Notes: generated by a model not told the origin, from the letters alone. A stretch of DNA of 64,000 bases from Catenuloplanes niger (GCF_031458255.1 NZ_JAVDYC010000001.1:8108501-8172500); one strand, 5' to 3'. Counted from the first letter of the stretch, positions 23,823-32,690 are shown. A program made the numbers and translations.

Positions 23823-24836
23823 GTGCGCAAGCTGGCCACCATCGCGGCCGTGGCGGCACTGTTCGCCGCCGGGGGCTGCACCACCGTCGCGGAGGCGGGC
23901 GGGTCCAGCTCGTCGGCCGGCGGGGACTGCGGCATCGTGACCGCCGCGCTGGACGGTGACGACATCACGCCGCTCGACCCGGCGCCCACGCCCGCGCTGC
24001 CGGTCACCGTGGACTCCGCGGACGGGTCGACGGTGACGGTCACCGACGTCAGCCGGATCCTGGCGGTCAACCTCTACGGCTCGCTCGCGGAGATCGTGTT
24101 CAGCCTCGGGCTGGGCGGCAACGTGGTCGGGCGGGACACGTCCACCACGTTCCCGGCCGCGGCGAAGCTGCCACTGGTCACGCCGCAGGGCCACGACCTC
24201 GGCGCGGAGGCGGTGCTGAAGCTCGACCCGACCGTGGTGATCGCGGACGACAGCATCGGGCCGGCCGCGGTCCTGGAGCAGCTGCGCAGGTCCGGCATCC
24301 CGGTCGTCATGATCGACGACGAGCAGAACCTGGAGGCGGTTCCGCGGCACATCCGCGCGGTCGCGGCCGCGCTCGGCGTGCCCGAGGCCGGCGAACGGCT
24401 GGTCACCCGCGTCCAGGGCGAGATCGACGCGGCGAAGGCGACCGCGCCCGGCGGGAAACCACCCCGGATCGCGTTCCTCTACGTGCGCGGCAGCGCGGGC
24501 GTCTACCTGATCGGCGGCAAGGGCGCCGGTTCGGACGCGATGATCCAGGCGATCGGCGCGGTCGACGCGGGCACCGAGATCGGGCTGGAGAAGTTCCGGC
24601 CGATGACCAGCGAAGGTCTGATCAACGCGGCTCCGGACGTGATCCTGGTGATGACCGAGGGCCTCAACTCGGTCGGCGGCGTCGACGGCCTGCTCGAGCT
24701 GCCCGGCGTCGCGCAGACCCCGGCCGGGGTCAACCGGCGGATCGTCGACATGGCGGACGGCATCCTGCTCAACTTCGGCGCCCGCACCGGCCGCGCCATC
24801 CAGGCCCTCGCCGAGGCGGTGTACACGCCGTGCTGA
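23823..24836 (+). CDS. hmuT: Haem ABC transporter substrate-binding lipoprotein
   Basis: 337 residues from the GTG at 23823, chosen because GGAGAGGGAG precedes it and a perfect lipoprotein signal follows, with a GGC lipobox at Cys19. The type III binding-protein fold has VTVTDVSRILAVNLYGSLAEIVFSLG, the DTSTTFP segment and LKLDPTVVIADDSIGP, typical of HmuT/BtuF. It would take haem from the surface proteins and hand it to HmuU. The same frame stays open back to an ATG at 23568 overlapping the previous stop, which would add 85 residues with a DAGHAA repeat; the lipoprotein signal argues against that start. Confidence 0.9.
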   Translation: MRKLATIAAVAALFAAGGCTTVAEAGGSSSSAGGDCGIVTAALDGDDITPLDPAPTPALPVTVDSADGSTVTVTDVSRILAVNLYGSLAEIVFSLGLGGNVVGRDTSTTFPAAAKLPLVTPQGHDLGAEAVLKLDPTVVIADDSIGPAAVLEQLRRSGIPVVMIDDEQNLEAVPRHIRAVAAALGVPEAGERLVTRVQGEIDAAKATAPGGKPPRIAFLYVRGSAGVYLIGGKGAGSDAMIQAIGAVDAGTEIGLEKFRPMTSEGLINAAPDVILVMTEGLNSVGGVDGLLELPGVAQTPAGVNRRIVDMADGILLNFGARTGRAIQALAEAVYTPC

Positions 24837-26008
24837 GTTCCCGGTCGTCGCTCCGCTCGTCCGGCGCGGCGCCACTCCCGGGGACGGCGGACGGCCCTCG
24901 CACGACGAGCGGGTCCGAAGGCCACCCGCCGTCCCAGGCCGCCCGTGCCGCACGGGGACGGTCGTCGCTCCGGACCCGTACCCCCGGAGCGGTGTTGATC
25001 GTCGCCCTGGCCGTTGCCGTGGTCGTCGTGTGCGTGGTCGCGGCCGGCTCCGGGCAGGTGCCGATCGCACCGTCCGAAGTGGTCGGTTCGATCCTGCACC
25101 GGCTCGGGCTGGACGTCGGCCCGCTGCCGGCGGTCGCGCAGGGCGAGAACGCGCTGTGGGTGGTGCGGTTCCCGCGTGTCGTGCTGGCCGCGATCGTCGG
25201 CGCCGCGCTCGGCAGCGCGGGCGCGCTCATGCAGGGCGTGTTCGGCAACCCGCTCGCCGAGCCCGGTGTGATCGGCGTGTCGTCCGGTGCGGCCGTCGGT
25301 GCCGCGTCCGCGATCGTCTTCGGCGCGTCGCTGTTCGGCCCGTGGACCGTGGCCGCGGCCGCGTTCGCCGGCGGGCTGATCACCACCGCGGCCGTCTACG
25401 CGATGTCGCGGTCCGGCGGCCGGACCGAGGTGGTCACGCTCGTGCTCACCGGCGTCGCGGTCAACGCGACCGCGGGCGCGCTGCTCGGCCTGCTGATGTT
25501 CCTCACCGACGACGACGGCGTCCGCGCGATCGCGTTCTGGCAGCTCGGCAGCCTCGCCTCGGCGAACTGGGCCGCGGTCGCGGTCGCCGGTCCGTGCGCG
25601 GTCGCGGGCGTCACCGTGGCCGTGCTGCTGGCCCGCCGGCTCGACCTGCTCGCGCTCGGCGAGCGCCCGGCCCGGCACCTGGGCGTCGACACGGAGCGGC
25701 TCCGGCGTACCGCCATCGTGGTGGTGGCCCTGCTGACCGCCTCGGCGGTCGCGTTCACCGGGATCATCGCGTTCATCGGCCTGGTCGTGCCGCACCTGGT
25801 GCGGATGGTCGCCGGGCCGGGCCATCGCGTGCTCATCCCGGCCGGCGCGCTCGGCGGTGCCGTCGTGGTGGTCCTCGGCGACCTGCTCGCCCGCACGCTG
25901 CTGGAGTATCAGGAGCTGCCGCTGGGCGTGCTCACCGCGGTGGTCGGCGGCCCGTGCTTCTTCTGGCTGCTGCGCCGCACCCGCGCCCGGGCGGGAGGCT
26001 GGGGATGA
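24830..26008 (+). CDS. hmuU: Haem ABC transporter permease (FecCD family)
   Basis: 392 residues. The GTG overlaps the last codons of hmuT by 7 bases. The first ~50 residues are polar and disordered, longer than usual. About ten membrane spans follow. Family motifs are present: RFPRVVLAAIVGAALGSAGALMQGVFGNPLAEP.., GVSSGAAVGA, FWQLGSLASANW and FIGLVVPHLVRM. FecCD permeases work as dimers with two ATPase subunits to move haem or siderophores inward. hmuV follows with an ATGA overlap. Confidence 0.92.
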   Translation: MLSSRSSLRSSGAAPLPGTADGPRTTSGSEGHPPSQAARAARGRSSLRTRTPGAVLIVALAVAVVVVCVVAAGSGQVPIAPSEVVGSILHRLGLDVGPLPAVAQGENALWVVRFPRVVLAAIVGAALGSAGALMQGVFGNPLAEPGVIGVSSGAAVGAASAIVFGASLFGPWTVAAAAFAGGLITTAAVYAMSRSGGRTEVVTLVLTGVAVNATAGALLGLLMFLTDDDGVRAIAFWQLGSLASANWAAVAVAGPCAVAGVTVAVLLARRLDLLALGERPARHLGVDTERLRRTAIVVVALLTASAVAFTGIIAFIGLVVPHLVRMVAGPGHRVLIPAGALGGAVVVVLGDLLARTLLEYQELPLGVLTAVVGGPCFFWLLRRTRARAGGWG

Positions 26009-26766
26009 TCGGAGCACGGGACGCACGCGTGCTGCTCGGTGGCCGGCCGATCGTCGACGGAGTGACCGTGACCGTGGACCGCGGCGAGGTGGTCGCGCTG
26101 ATCGGCCCGAACGGCGCCGGAAAGTCCACGCTCCTCGCCGCGCTCTGCGGCGACGTGCCGCTGGCCGGTGGCGAGGTGCTGCTCGACGGACGGCCGCTCG
26201 GCTCGTACCGGCCGGTCGAACTCGCCCGGCTGCGCGCCGTGCTGCCGCAGCAGAACACGGTCACGTTCCCGTTCACGGTCCGGCAGATCGTGGCGATGGG
26301 CCGGGCGCCGTGGGCCACCACGGACGGTGTCGACGCGGCGCTGGCGACGACCGAGATGACCGCGTTCGCGGACCGGCCGTTCCGCGCGCTCTCCGGCGGT
26401 GAGCAGGCCCGCGCGTCGCTGGCCCGGGTGCTCGCCCAGGACACGCCGGTGCTGCTGCTCGACGAGCCGACCGCCGCGCTCGACCTGCGGCACCAGGAGC
26501 TGGTGCTGCGCACGGCCCGGCAGCGGGCCGCCCGCGGCGACGCGGTCGTGGTGGTGCTGCACGACCTCGGCCTGGCCGCCGCGCACGCGGACCGGATCGT
26601 GCTGATGGCCGCCGGCCGGGTGCGCGCGGACGGACCGCCCGCGGACGTGCTCACCGAGACGTTGCTGACCGAGGTGTACCGGCACGACATCGAGGTCATG
26701 CCGCATCCCCGTACGGGCCGGCCGCTGGTGCTGCCCGTCACCGTTGCATCGGAGGACCTGACATGA
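26005..26766 (+). CDS. hmuV: Haem ABC transporter ATPase
   Basis: 253 residues. Walker A is GPNGAGKST (34-42), the Q-loop sits in LPQQNTVTFPFTV, the signature is LSGGEQARASLARVL, Walker B is VLLLDEPTAALD and the H-loop is in VVLHDLGLAAAHADR. The start ATG overlaps the hmuU TGA, and its own stop overlaps the haem-oxygenase ATG. It powers the HmuTUV importer. Confidence 0.92.
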   Translation: MIGARDARVLLGGRPIVDGVTVTVDRGEVVALIGPNGAGKSTLLAALCGDVPLAGGEVLLDGRPLGSYRPVELARLRAVLPQQNTVTFPFTVRQIVAMGRAPWATTDGVDAALATTEMTAFADRPFRALSGGEQARASLARVLAQDTPVLLLDEPTAALDLRHQELVLRTARQRAARGDAVVVVLHDLGLAAAHADRIVLMAAGRVRADGPPADVLTETLLTEVYRHDIEVMPHPRTGRPLVLPVTVASEDLT

Positions 26767-27407
26767 CCGGATTCGCGCTCGACCTTCGCAAGTCCACCGC
26801 CACCGCGCACCGCGACGCGGAGTCGACCGGGTTCCTGTCCCGGCTCGCGGTCGGCGCGGTCCCGGTCGCCGGGTTCGCGGCGCTGGCCGCCCAGCACTAC
26901 CTGATCTACCGCGAGCTGGAGAGCGTCGGTGAACGGATGCGCGCGGACCCGGTGGCCGGCGCGTTCGTCGATCCGGCGCTCGACCGGCTGCCCACGCTCG
27001 AGGCCGACCTGCGCGAGCTGCACGGCCGTGACTGGGCGTCGGCGGTGTCCGCGCTGCCGGCCACCGAGCGCTACACGTCGCGGCTGCGCACCGCGTGCGC
27101 GGAGTGGCCGGCCGGGTTCATCGCCCACCACTACGTGCGCTACCTCGGCGACCTGTCCGGTGGGCTGATGCTCGGCCCGGCGCTGCGGTCGTCCTACGGC
27201 GCGGGCACGTCGTTCTACGTCTTCGACCGGATCCCGGACCCGCGCGCCTACAAGGACGCCTACCGCACGCGCCTGGACGCGCTGCCGTACCCGCCGGCGG
27301 AACTGGAGCGCCTGGCGGCGGAGGCGGCGATCGCGTACCAGCTCAACATCGACGTGCTGCGCGAGCTGGGCCTCGACTTCCCGGACGACCTGGCCGCCGC
27401 GGCCTGA
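26763..27407 (+). CDS. hmuO: Biliverdin-producing haem oxygenase
   Basis: 214 residues, the usual size for HmuO. It opens imported haem to biliverdin, CO and free iron in the cytoplasm. The proximal haem ligand is His16 in TATAHRDAES. The distal-helix glycines that bend over the haem are in YLGDLSGG (127-134). The conserved SFYVFDRI segment follows. It is the last gene of the iron-boxed operon, linked to hmuV by an ATGA overlap, so uptake and iron release are made together. A strong hairpin terminator follows within 6 bases. Confidence 0.93.
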   Translation: MTGFALDLRKSTATAHRDAESTGFLSRLAVGAVPVAGFAALAAQHYLIYRELESVGERMRADPVAGAFVDPALDRLPTLEADLRELHGRDWASAVSALPATERYTSRLRTACAEWPAGFIAHHYVRYLGDLSGGLMLGPALRSSYGAGTSFYVFDRIPDPRAYKDAYRTRLDALPYPPAELERLAAEAAIAYQLNIDVLRELGLDFPDDLAAAA

Positions 27408-27412
27408 CCGGC

Positions 27413-27453
27413 CCGGTCGCGGTGTCCCGGGTGGAGCGGGACACCGCGACCGG
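27413..27453 (+). terminator. Terminator of the haem operon
   Basis: A perfect 17-bp stem (ccggtcgcggtgtcccg and its complement) with a 7-base loop begins 6 bases after the hmuO stop. There is no T-tract, but it is the strongest simple hairpin in the window. Confidence 0.85.
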
Positions 27454-27477
27454 AACAGCAGATCAAGGGCTTCGTCG

Positions 27478-27555
27478 TCCCGCTTCCGGCGTGGCGGGGT
27501 TCCGCACGCTCCCGCGGGCACCGGTCGGCCGCGGGCGGCCTCCCTGCACGTCCCG
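27478..27555 (+). repeat. Dispersed intergenic repeat, full copy B
   Basis: 78 bases that align without gaps to 53724-53801, with about 66 identities by hand count. They start tcccgcttccggcgtgg, share gctcccgcgggcaccggtcg in the middle and end cctccctgcacgtcccg. It lies between the haem-operon terminator and the convergent gene end. Confidence 0.8.
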
Positions 27556-27573
27556 GCCGGGCCGGGACAGGAC

Positions 27574-28137
27574 TCAAACCGTGCGGCCCAGCAGGGACAG
27601 CAGTTGCACGGCCGGGTCGGTGCTGGTCGTCGGCACCGGGGGAGCGACGATGCCCAGGCCGGAGAAACGGTCGACGTTCGCCCGGGCGTAGGCCAGGCTG
27701 TGCGCGACGCCGTCCGGGTCGAGGGACTCGTCCAGGCCGGCGCCGCGGGCGAGATCCCAGCCGTGGACGGTCAGGTCGACCAGCATCTGATCCGCGTAGA
27801 CGGTCAGCGGCGCCTCGCCGAACGAGAACCGGGCCGACCCGGCCAGGTCCGTGCCGAGCCAGGCGGCCCGGGACAGTTCCGCGGCCCGCGCCCACGCGCC
27901 GGCCGGGTCGTCGCCGACCACGTCACCGTCGTAGCGCGCGCCCACCTGCTCCAGCGTCTCGCCCGCCAGGATGTGCGGCGCCCACAGGTGTTCGCTCACC
28001 ATGTGGTTGACGAGATCGCGGACGGTCCACTCGGTGCACGGCGTCGGCGCGTCCCACCGATCGGCCGGCACCGCGCGCACCCGCGCGCCGAACCGGTCGA
28101 TGGCGGCGGGAATCAGATCCAGCGGGGTAGGTGCCAT
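27574..28137 (-). CDS. TIGR03086-type mycothiol-dependent (DinB-fold) protein
   Basis: 187 residues, a four-helix DinB/MDMPI N-terminal-like fold. Diagnostic segments are PADRWDAPTPCTEWTVRDLVNHM (with Trp and the first metal-site His) and LTVYADQMLVDLTVHGWDLARG, with the HGWDL motif giving the later metal-binding residues. Members of this actinobacterial family are thought to bind zinc and often use mycothiol. The start at 28137 matches the family N-terminus. It is close to the NmrA-like gene on the same strand (53 bases). Confidence 0.87.
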   Translation of the reverse strand: MAPTPLDLIPAAIDRFGARVRAVPADRWDAPTPCTEWTVRDLVNHMVSEHLWAPHILAGETLEQVGARYDGDVVGDDPAGAWARAAELSRAAWLGTDLAGSARFSFGEAPLTVYADQMLVDLTVHGWDLARGAGLDESLDPDGVAHSLAYARANVDRFSGLGIVAPPVPTTSTDPAVQLLSLLGRTV

Positions 28138-28190
28138 GCCGCCCACGGTAGGACACCGCCCGGTTCCGCCGGTGGTCGGCATTTCCCCGC

Positions 28191-28994
28191 TCAGAACGCG
28201 GTCCGGTGGTCGGCCGCCCAGGTACGGAAGCTCGCCGGGGCGCGGCCGAGCACGCGCGACACGTCGTCGGTGACCACCGCGTTGTGGCCGTCGCGGGACC
28301 AGGCGATCCCGGCCGCCCACGCGGCCGCCGGCGGTGGCGCGGTGGTGACCGCGACGTGCCGGCCGAGCACCTCACCGAGGATGAGCGCCTGCTCGCCCAC
28401 GCTGACCGGGGCCGGGCCGGTGAGCGTGTACACCGCCGCGTCGTGGCCGGTGCCGGTCAGTGCCGCGACCGCGACCGCGGCGACGTCGCGCGGGTCGACC
28501 ACGCCCTGACGCGCGCCGTCCACCGGGTCCGGCACCGGCGCGCCGGCCCGGATCGCGGGCGCCCACCACAGCGTGTTGGAGGCGAAGACGGACGGGCGCA
28601 GGATCGTCCAGGACAGCCCGCTGCCGCGCAGCGCCTCCTCGCCGCGCAGGTGCCACTCGCCGATGACGCCACCGGCGTACCGCTCACCGGTCCCGATCGC
28701 GGACAGCTTCACCACCGCGCCCGCCCCGGCCCGCACGGCCGCGTCGACCATCGCGACGTCGTGCCGTTCGGTCGGCTCCGGCGGCGCGGTGACCAGCAGG
28801 ATCCGCTCCGCGCCGGTCGCGGCCCGGCGCAGCGAGCCAGGGTCGTCGAAGTCACCCGCGACGACCTCCAGCCCGTCCGCCGGCGCGATCCGCCGCGGAT
28901 CACGGGTCATCGCGCGGACCGGCACGCCACGCGCCAGCAACCCCGCGACCGTCAGCCGTCCGATGGTGCCGGTGGCACCGGTAACCAGAATCAT
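28191..28994 (-). CDS. NmrA-like NAD(P)-binding protein
   Basis: 267 residues, an atypical short-chain reductase. The Rossmann motif is GATGTIG at residues 6-12; AMTRDPRR supplies the NADP-type basic residues after strand 2. VVKLSAIGTG, HLRGEEALRGSGLSWTILRPS and DPRDVAAVAVAAL are typical of the NmrA/QOR2-like group. The usual YxxxK catalytic pair is not evident, so it may bind rather than reduce, or act as a quinone reductase. The start at 28994 is placed directly at MILVTGATG. Confidence 0.88.
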   Translation of the reverse strand: MILVTGATGTIGRLTVAGLLARGVPVRAMTRDPRRIAPADGLEVVAGDFDDPGSLRRAATGAERILLVTAPPEPTERHDVAMVDAAVRAGAGAVVKLSAIGTGERYAGGVIGEWHLRGEEALRGSGLSWTILRPSVFASNTLWWAPAIRAGAPVPDPVDGARQGVVDPRDVAAVAVAALTGTGHDAAVYTLTGPAPVSVGEQALILGEVLGRHVAVTTAPPPAAAWAAGIAWSRDGHNAVVTDDVSRVLGRAPASFRTWAADHRTAF

Positions 28995-29136
28995 GCCGTC
29001 GATGCTGCGCGGCGCGGCCCCGCCGGATATAGGACGTTCCGGCACTGCGCGTACCGGGTCTCGGCCGCGCGGGCGAGGCCACCGGGCCGGCACCGGTCGG
29101 TCCGGGCCCGACCACGGCGCGCCGTAGGCTCGCGCG

Positions 29137-30111
29137 ATGGAACCGACGTACGTGAGTTTCGCGCAGACGCCGCCGCTGACCGGGAACGCCGAGCTGACGG
29201 TCGAGGGCGGCCACCCGGCCGGCGGGCACCTCGCACTCGGCGCGGGCGGATCGGTGACGATGACGTTCCAGGTGCCGGCGGAGAACGCGCACCTCGAGGC
29301 GACGCTGCGGATCGTCGCGCTGGTGTCCGAGCTGGGCGGTGAGATCGGTTACGCGCCGCTGGACGTCACCGTCGGCGGGCAGCCCGTGGTGCGGGACTGG
29401 CGGATCCCGGGCGGCGGCGACCTGCCGCAGCGGATGGACTTCGCTTTCCCGGCCGGCATGCTGAGCCCCGGCGCCAACACGCTGCGCCTGACCTCCGGGG
29501 CCGGCGCGCGCAGCATGCTCTGGCTCTACCGGGTGACGGTCGACTCGGTCTGGGAACGGGACCGGTCCGCGCACGCGCTCGACCGGCACGCCGCCGAGAA
29601 ACCCCTGCTGCGGTACGCGACCCGCACGCTCGCCGGCCGCGGCTGGCAGCCCGGCCCGCCGGTCCTGGCGTACGTCGGGACCGGCCGGCACAGCCCGCTC
29701 GCGCAGCTCGCCTGGGCGGACTCGTCCGGCGCGGAGTACGCGGTCACGCTCACCGGCGAACTGCACGAGTTCTACGGCTGGTGCCGCCCGCCCGGCTCCA
29801 CCGCACCGCGCGAGTTCCGCGGTGACCTGGCCGGCCGGTGGGACGCGGACGACGCCGGGTCCGGCGCCACCGTGCGGACGTTCGAGGTGGAGGCCGGCTG
29901 GGGCGGCGGCTGGCACCGGGCCGGTCACCTCGATCTCGCGGTCGGCGTCGCCGGCGTGCGGCTGACCCGGGTGAGCTGGCGGGACCAGCACGGCAACAAC
30001 GGCACCGTGGCGTTCGACGGGCGCGGGGACGGTTTCGTCGGCACCCACCAGACGGTCGGCGAGGGTGCGGTCGGCTACCGGGGCCGCGCGCCGGTCACCG
30101 TCAAGGGGTGA
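29137..30111 (+). CDS. Unrecognised beta-rich protein, possibly carbohydrate-associated
   Basis: 324 residues, no signal peptide. The first ~140 residues look like a jelly-roll module similar in style to galactose-binding-like domains (GGSVTMTFQVPAENAHLEAT, PLDVTVGGQPVVRDW, GMLSPGANTLRLTSG). The second half has a different beta domain with paired aromatic strands (HEFYGWCRPPGS, WGGGWHRAGHLDLAVG, VRLTRVSWRDQHGNNG). No active-site motif was identified. It precedes the AraC-type regulator gene by 78 bases on the same strand. Function unknown. Confidence 0.7.
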   Translation: MEPTYVSFAQTPPLTGNAELTVEGGHPAGGHLALGAGGSVTMTFQVPAENAHLEATLRIVALVSELGGEIGYAPLDVTVGGQPVVRDWRIPGGGDLPQRMDFAFPAGMLSPGANTLRLTSGAGARSMLWLYRVTVDSVWERDRSAHALDRHAAEKPLLRYATRTLAGRGWQPGPPVLAYVGTGRHSPLAQLAWADSSGAEYAVTLTGELHEFYGWCRPPGSTAPREFRGDLAGRWDADDAGSGATVRTFEVEAGWGGGWHRAGHLDLAVGVAGVRLTRVSWRDQHGNNGTVAFDGRGDGFVGTHQTVGEGAVGYRGRAPVTVKG

Positions 30112-30189
30112 CCGGCGCGGTTGGGACGATTCGGCACGATCGGCCGCGCGGGGGCGCGGCGCGGGCCGGCCGGCGCATACCGTGACGGG

Positions 30190-30891
30190 GTGAGCAGTTG
30201 GTTCGAGGGGCCGCCGCGGCTGGTGCCGCACCGGTGGCACGGGGACGCGGTGCTGGCGGAGCCGGACCACGGCACCGAGCTGGCCTGGCCGGCCGGGAGC
30301 CGGCCCGGTCCGGAGGACGTGGTGGTGATGGGTCCGCGCACGCGCGCCCACTACTGGGACGGGGTGCGATCGCCCGCCGGATGCGTGCGGGTCCGGGTCG
30401 CCTCCGGGCGTGCGGCGGACCTCCTCGGGCTCCCGGTGCGAGCGATCACGGACCGCGCCGTACCGCTGAGAAATTTTGATCTTGATGTGGTGGATCTGTT
30501 GCGTGACGCGGCACCGGCGCCGGCGGGACCGTCGAGGTTGCTGGGGACGGCGGCGCGGTTGTTCACGGGCGCGCGGCCGGAACCGGTGCACCGGGCCGCG
30601 CGGCGGCTGCACGTGAGCGAGCGGCACCTGCGCGGGCTGTTCACGTCCGGCGTCGGCGTGCCGCCGCGGCTCTACACGCTCATCGACCGCGTCCGGGTGG
30701 TGCTCGACCATCCGGACCTGCCGCTGCCCGAGGTGGCGGCGCTGGCCGGCTTCTACGACCAGTCACACATGACGGCCGCGTTCCGGCGGCTGATGGGCGC
30801 GCCCCCGGCCGCGTTCCGGGCCGGCCGATGGCCCGCGCCGCAACGGTGCGGCCGCCCCGCCCCGGCAGGCCGCCCCGCCCCGGCACTCTGA
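30190..30891 (+). CDS. AraC family transcriptional regulator
   Basis: 233 residues from the GTG at 30190. The C-terminal ~90 residues hold two HTH units: ARRLHVSERHLRGLFTSGVGVPPRLYT and PEVAALAGFYDQSHMTAAFRRLMGAPPAAF, the typical AraC/XylS signature. The N-terminal ~130 residues are a DUF6597-like sensing domain (LVPHRWHGDAVLAEP, VVVMGPRTRAHYWDG). A Pro/Arg tail is present. Targets are unknown; the divergent NmrA-like gene region and the upstream beta-rich protein are nearest. Confidence 0.88.
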   Translation: MSSWFEGPPRLVPHRWHGDAVLAEPDHGTELAWPAGSRPGPEDVVVMGPRTRAHYWDGVRSPAGCVRVRVASGRAADLLGLPVRAITDRAVPLRNFDLDVVDLLRDAAPAPAGPSRLLGTAARLFTGARPEPVHRAARRLHVSERHLRGLFTSGVGVPPRLYTLIDRVRVVLDHPDLPLPEVAALAGFYDQSHMTAAFRRLMGAPPAAFRAGRWPAPQRCGRPAPAGRPAPAL

Positions 30892-30920
30892 CGACGCGTG
30901 CCCGGACACGCGAGGCGGGC

Positions 30921-31211
30921 TCAGGGCCGCGGTGACACCCGCACCCATCCGCGCCCGCGGGCGCCGCGCGGGCGGGTCGCGGCGAGGCACCGTTCGCACA
31001 GGTGCCGGACCTCGTCGGCCTCGGTGAGCACGTCCGAGGAACGATATTCCCACGGTACGTGCGGGAAGCGCCGCAGCCCGGCCCGGGCCAGCGGCACGCC
31101 GCAGACGGTCTGGTTGGTCCCGGGCAGCCAGGCGTGCGCGTCCCCGGCCGGCTGCCGGATGTTGTCGTCGCCACGCGCCTGCCCGGAGGCGGCCACCGCA
31201 TATCGTGCCAT
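30921..31211 (-). CDS. Small conserved actinobacterial protein with a possible Cys metal site
   Basis: 96 residues from the ATG at 31211. It contains AHAWLPGTNQTVCGVPL, RFPHVPWEY, SSDVLTEADEVRHLCERC and a basic end. The lone Cys in TVCG and the CERC pair could together bind zinc. The pattern looks like a small actinomycete protein of unknown role (impression, not a search). Third-codon GC is high as in real genes, but no ribosome site is visible. Confidence 0.6.
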   Translation of the reverse strand: MARYAVAASGQARGDDNIRQPAGDAHAWLPGTNQTVCGVPLARAGLRRFPHVPWEYRSSDVLTEADEVRHLCERCLAATRPRGARGRGWVRVSPRP

Positions 31212-31309
31212 GGCGGCCGGATACCCGGGCCCGGCACGACTACGCGTGCCCGTCCGGCGCACACCTCGAGCCGGCGGCACCGTCCCGCCGACGACGGAGC
31301 GGAGGCACC

Positions 31310-31810
31310 GTGACCGACGAGGAATTCTGGGACCTGATCGGCGAACTCGGCGGCGTCGCCGACGAGCGCTCGCGGTGGTGCGAGCCGCTGGTGTTCGGCG
31401 GGGGCGGGGACTGGACCGCCTACGCGGACGCCGTCCTCGAGATCACGGACGACATCGGCTCGAGGCCGGAGTGGCGCGCCTGGTGGGAGGTGTCCGGATG
31501 CACGACACTGCGACTCGTCATCGAACTCGCTGACGCGGAGGCCTGCGCCGTGCGGCGCGGTGCCGGTGCCGTCACCGCCGAATGCCGTGTCCTCGCGTCG
31601 CGGCTGCGGCACCGTTCCGCGGCCGTGGCCGCGCGCATCGCGGCCGGGGACGTGGCGGGCGTCGTGCGGACGGTCGCCGCCGTGCTCGGCCTGCCGGATC
31701 CGCCGGCCGTTCCCCGGCCCGCCGGCGCCGGGCCCGCGGATCCGCGGGCTGACGGCCGGGCCGCCCGGCTCCGGGAGCTGCGGAGCCGGTATCCCCGGCC
31801 GGGTGGGTGA
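31310..31810 (+). CDS. Hypothetical cytoplasmic protein
   Basis: 166 residues from the GTG at 31310, which has GGAGG at 4 bases. The N-terminal part (TDEEFWDLIGELGG) resembles small proteins that start with an acidic amphipathic helix. Residues 70-130 are largely helical with Arg/Ala repeats; a Pro-rich tail ends the chain. No known domain was recognised. It is flanked by convergent and divergent neighbours and seems monocistronic. Confidence 0.65.
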   Translation: MTDEEFWDLIGELGGVADERSRWCEPLVFGGGGDWTAYADAVLEITDDIGSRPEWRAWWEVSGCTTLRLVIELADAEACAVRRGAGAVTAECRVLASRLRHRSAAVAARIAAGDVAGVVRTVAAVLGLPDPPAVPRPAGAGPADPRADGRAARLRELRSRYPRPGG

Positions 31811-31883
31811 GCGTCCGGTGGCGGATGCGGGCCGCACCCGCCACCGGGAACGTGGTGCCGCAGCCGGACGGCCGGGCCGGGTG

Positions 31884-32690
31884 CTACCGGAACCCGGCGT
31901 GGCCGGGTGCCGGGGCCGGGCGCAGCAGTCGCAGGCCGGTCCACACGCTCCACACCAGGTAGGCGGGGAGCAGCACGGCGACGCTCAGGATCGCCAGGCT
32001 CTGCAGCGACGACGGCAGCCCGCCCCGGGTGAGGCTCACGCCGAAACAGAACAGCATGAGGGTGAGCGCGGCACCGGCGAGCAGACCGGCGGCGCAGAGC
32101 GCGGCCGGGGCGCGGCGGGCGCGCAGGTCGGTGACGGACGTGGCGATCAGCCAGCCGGCCGGGGCCGTCGCGCACAGCACGGCCGCGGCCACCAGCGCGC
32201 CGGTGAGCGGCCCGGCGGTGCCGGTGGGTGTCGCGGCGACGCCGGTGGGCGGCCCGGCGATGCTGGCCAGTGCGATCAGGACCGCCGCGATCGGCGCGCC
32301 GAAGCCACAGGCCGCGACGGTGAGGCCGGTGCGCAACCGGCCGCCGCCGGCGGTGGACGCGCGCATCGCGACCGCGGGTGCGAGGCCGAGCGGGGCCACC
32401 AGGAACAGCGCCTCCGCGTTGTCCTCGCCGATCACCGTGGCCAGTGCGGGTGTGCCGACGATCAGCGCGGTGGTGCCGAGCATGGCCAGGCCGGCCAGGA
32501 CCGGGAGGAGGCTGGGGCGGCCGGACAGCGAGCGGCGCAGTGCCGGCAGTTTCACCAGGACGTCCGCCGCGTACCACCACCGGCGGGCGCCGCGCACGTC
32601 GGCGAGCAGGCCGAGCGTCTCCTCACGCCAGCGGTCGCGGTGGCCGGGCGGCAGCAGCCGGGCACCGGCCCGGATCATGGCGTCGATCAT
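31884..32690 (-). CDS. Integral membrane protein co-transcribed with PadR regulator
   Basis: 268 residues. An amphipathic N-terminus (RLLPPGHRDRWREETLGLLAD) is followed by about six membrane helices, some rich in Ala, Thr and Gly. The N-terminal pattern is typical of actinobacterial membrane proteins paired with PadR regulators. The ATG overlaps the padR stop (ATGA), so they form a coupled two-gene operon. Possibly a stress-response membrane protein controlled by PadR; no transport or enzyme motif was seen. Confidence 0.75.
   Translation of the reverse strand: MIDAMIRAGARLLPPGHRDRWREETLGLLADVRGARRWWYAADVLVKLPALRRSLSGRPSLLPVLAGLAMLGTTALIVGTPALATVIGEDNAEALFLVAPLGLAPAVAMRASTAGGGRLRTGLTVAACGFGAPIAAVLIALASIAGPPTGVAATPTGTAGPLTGALVAAAVLCATAPAGWLIATSVTDLRARRAPAALCAAGLLAGAALTLMLFCFGVSLTRGGLPSSLQSLAILSVAVLLPAYLVWSVWTGLRLLRPAPAPGHAGFR

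Noticed and set aside
27413-27453. Attachment site or inverted repeat of a mobile element
   Set aside because: It lies directly after the haem-oxygenase stop, has no integrase or flanking duplication, and fits a terminator.
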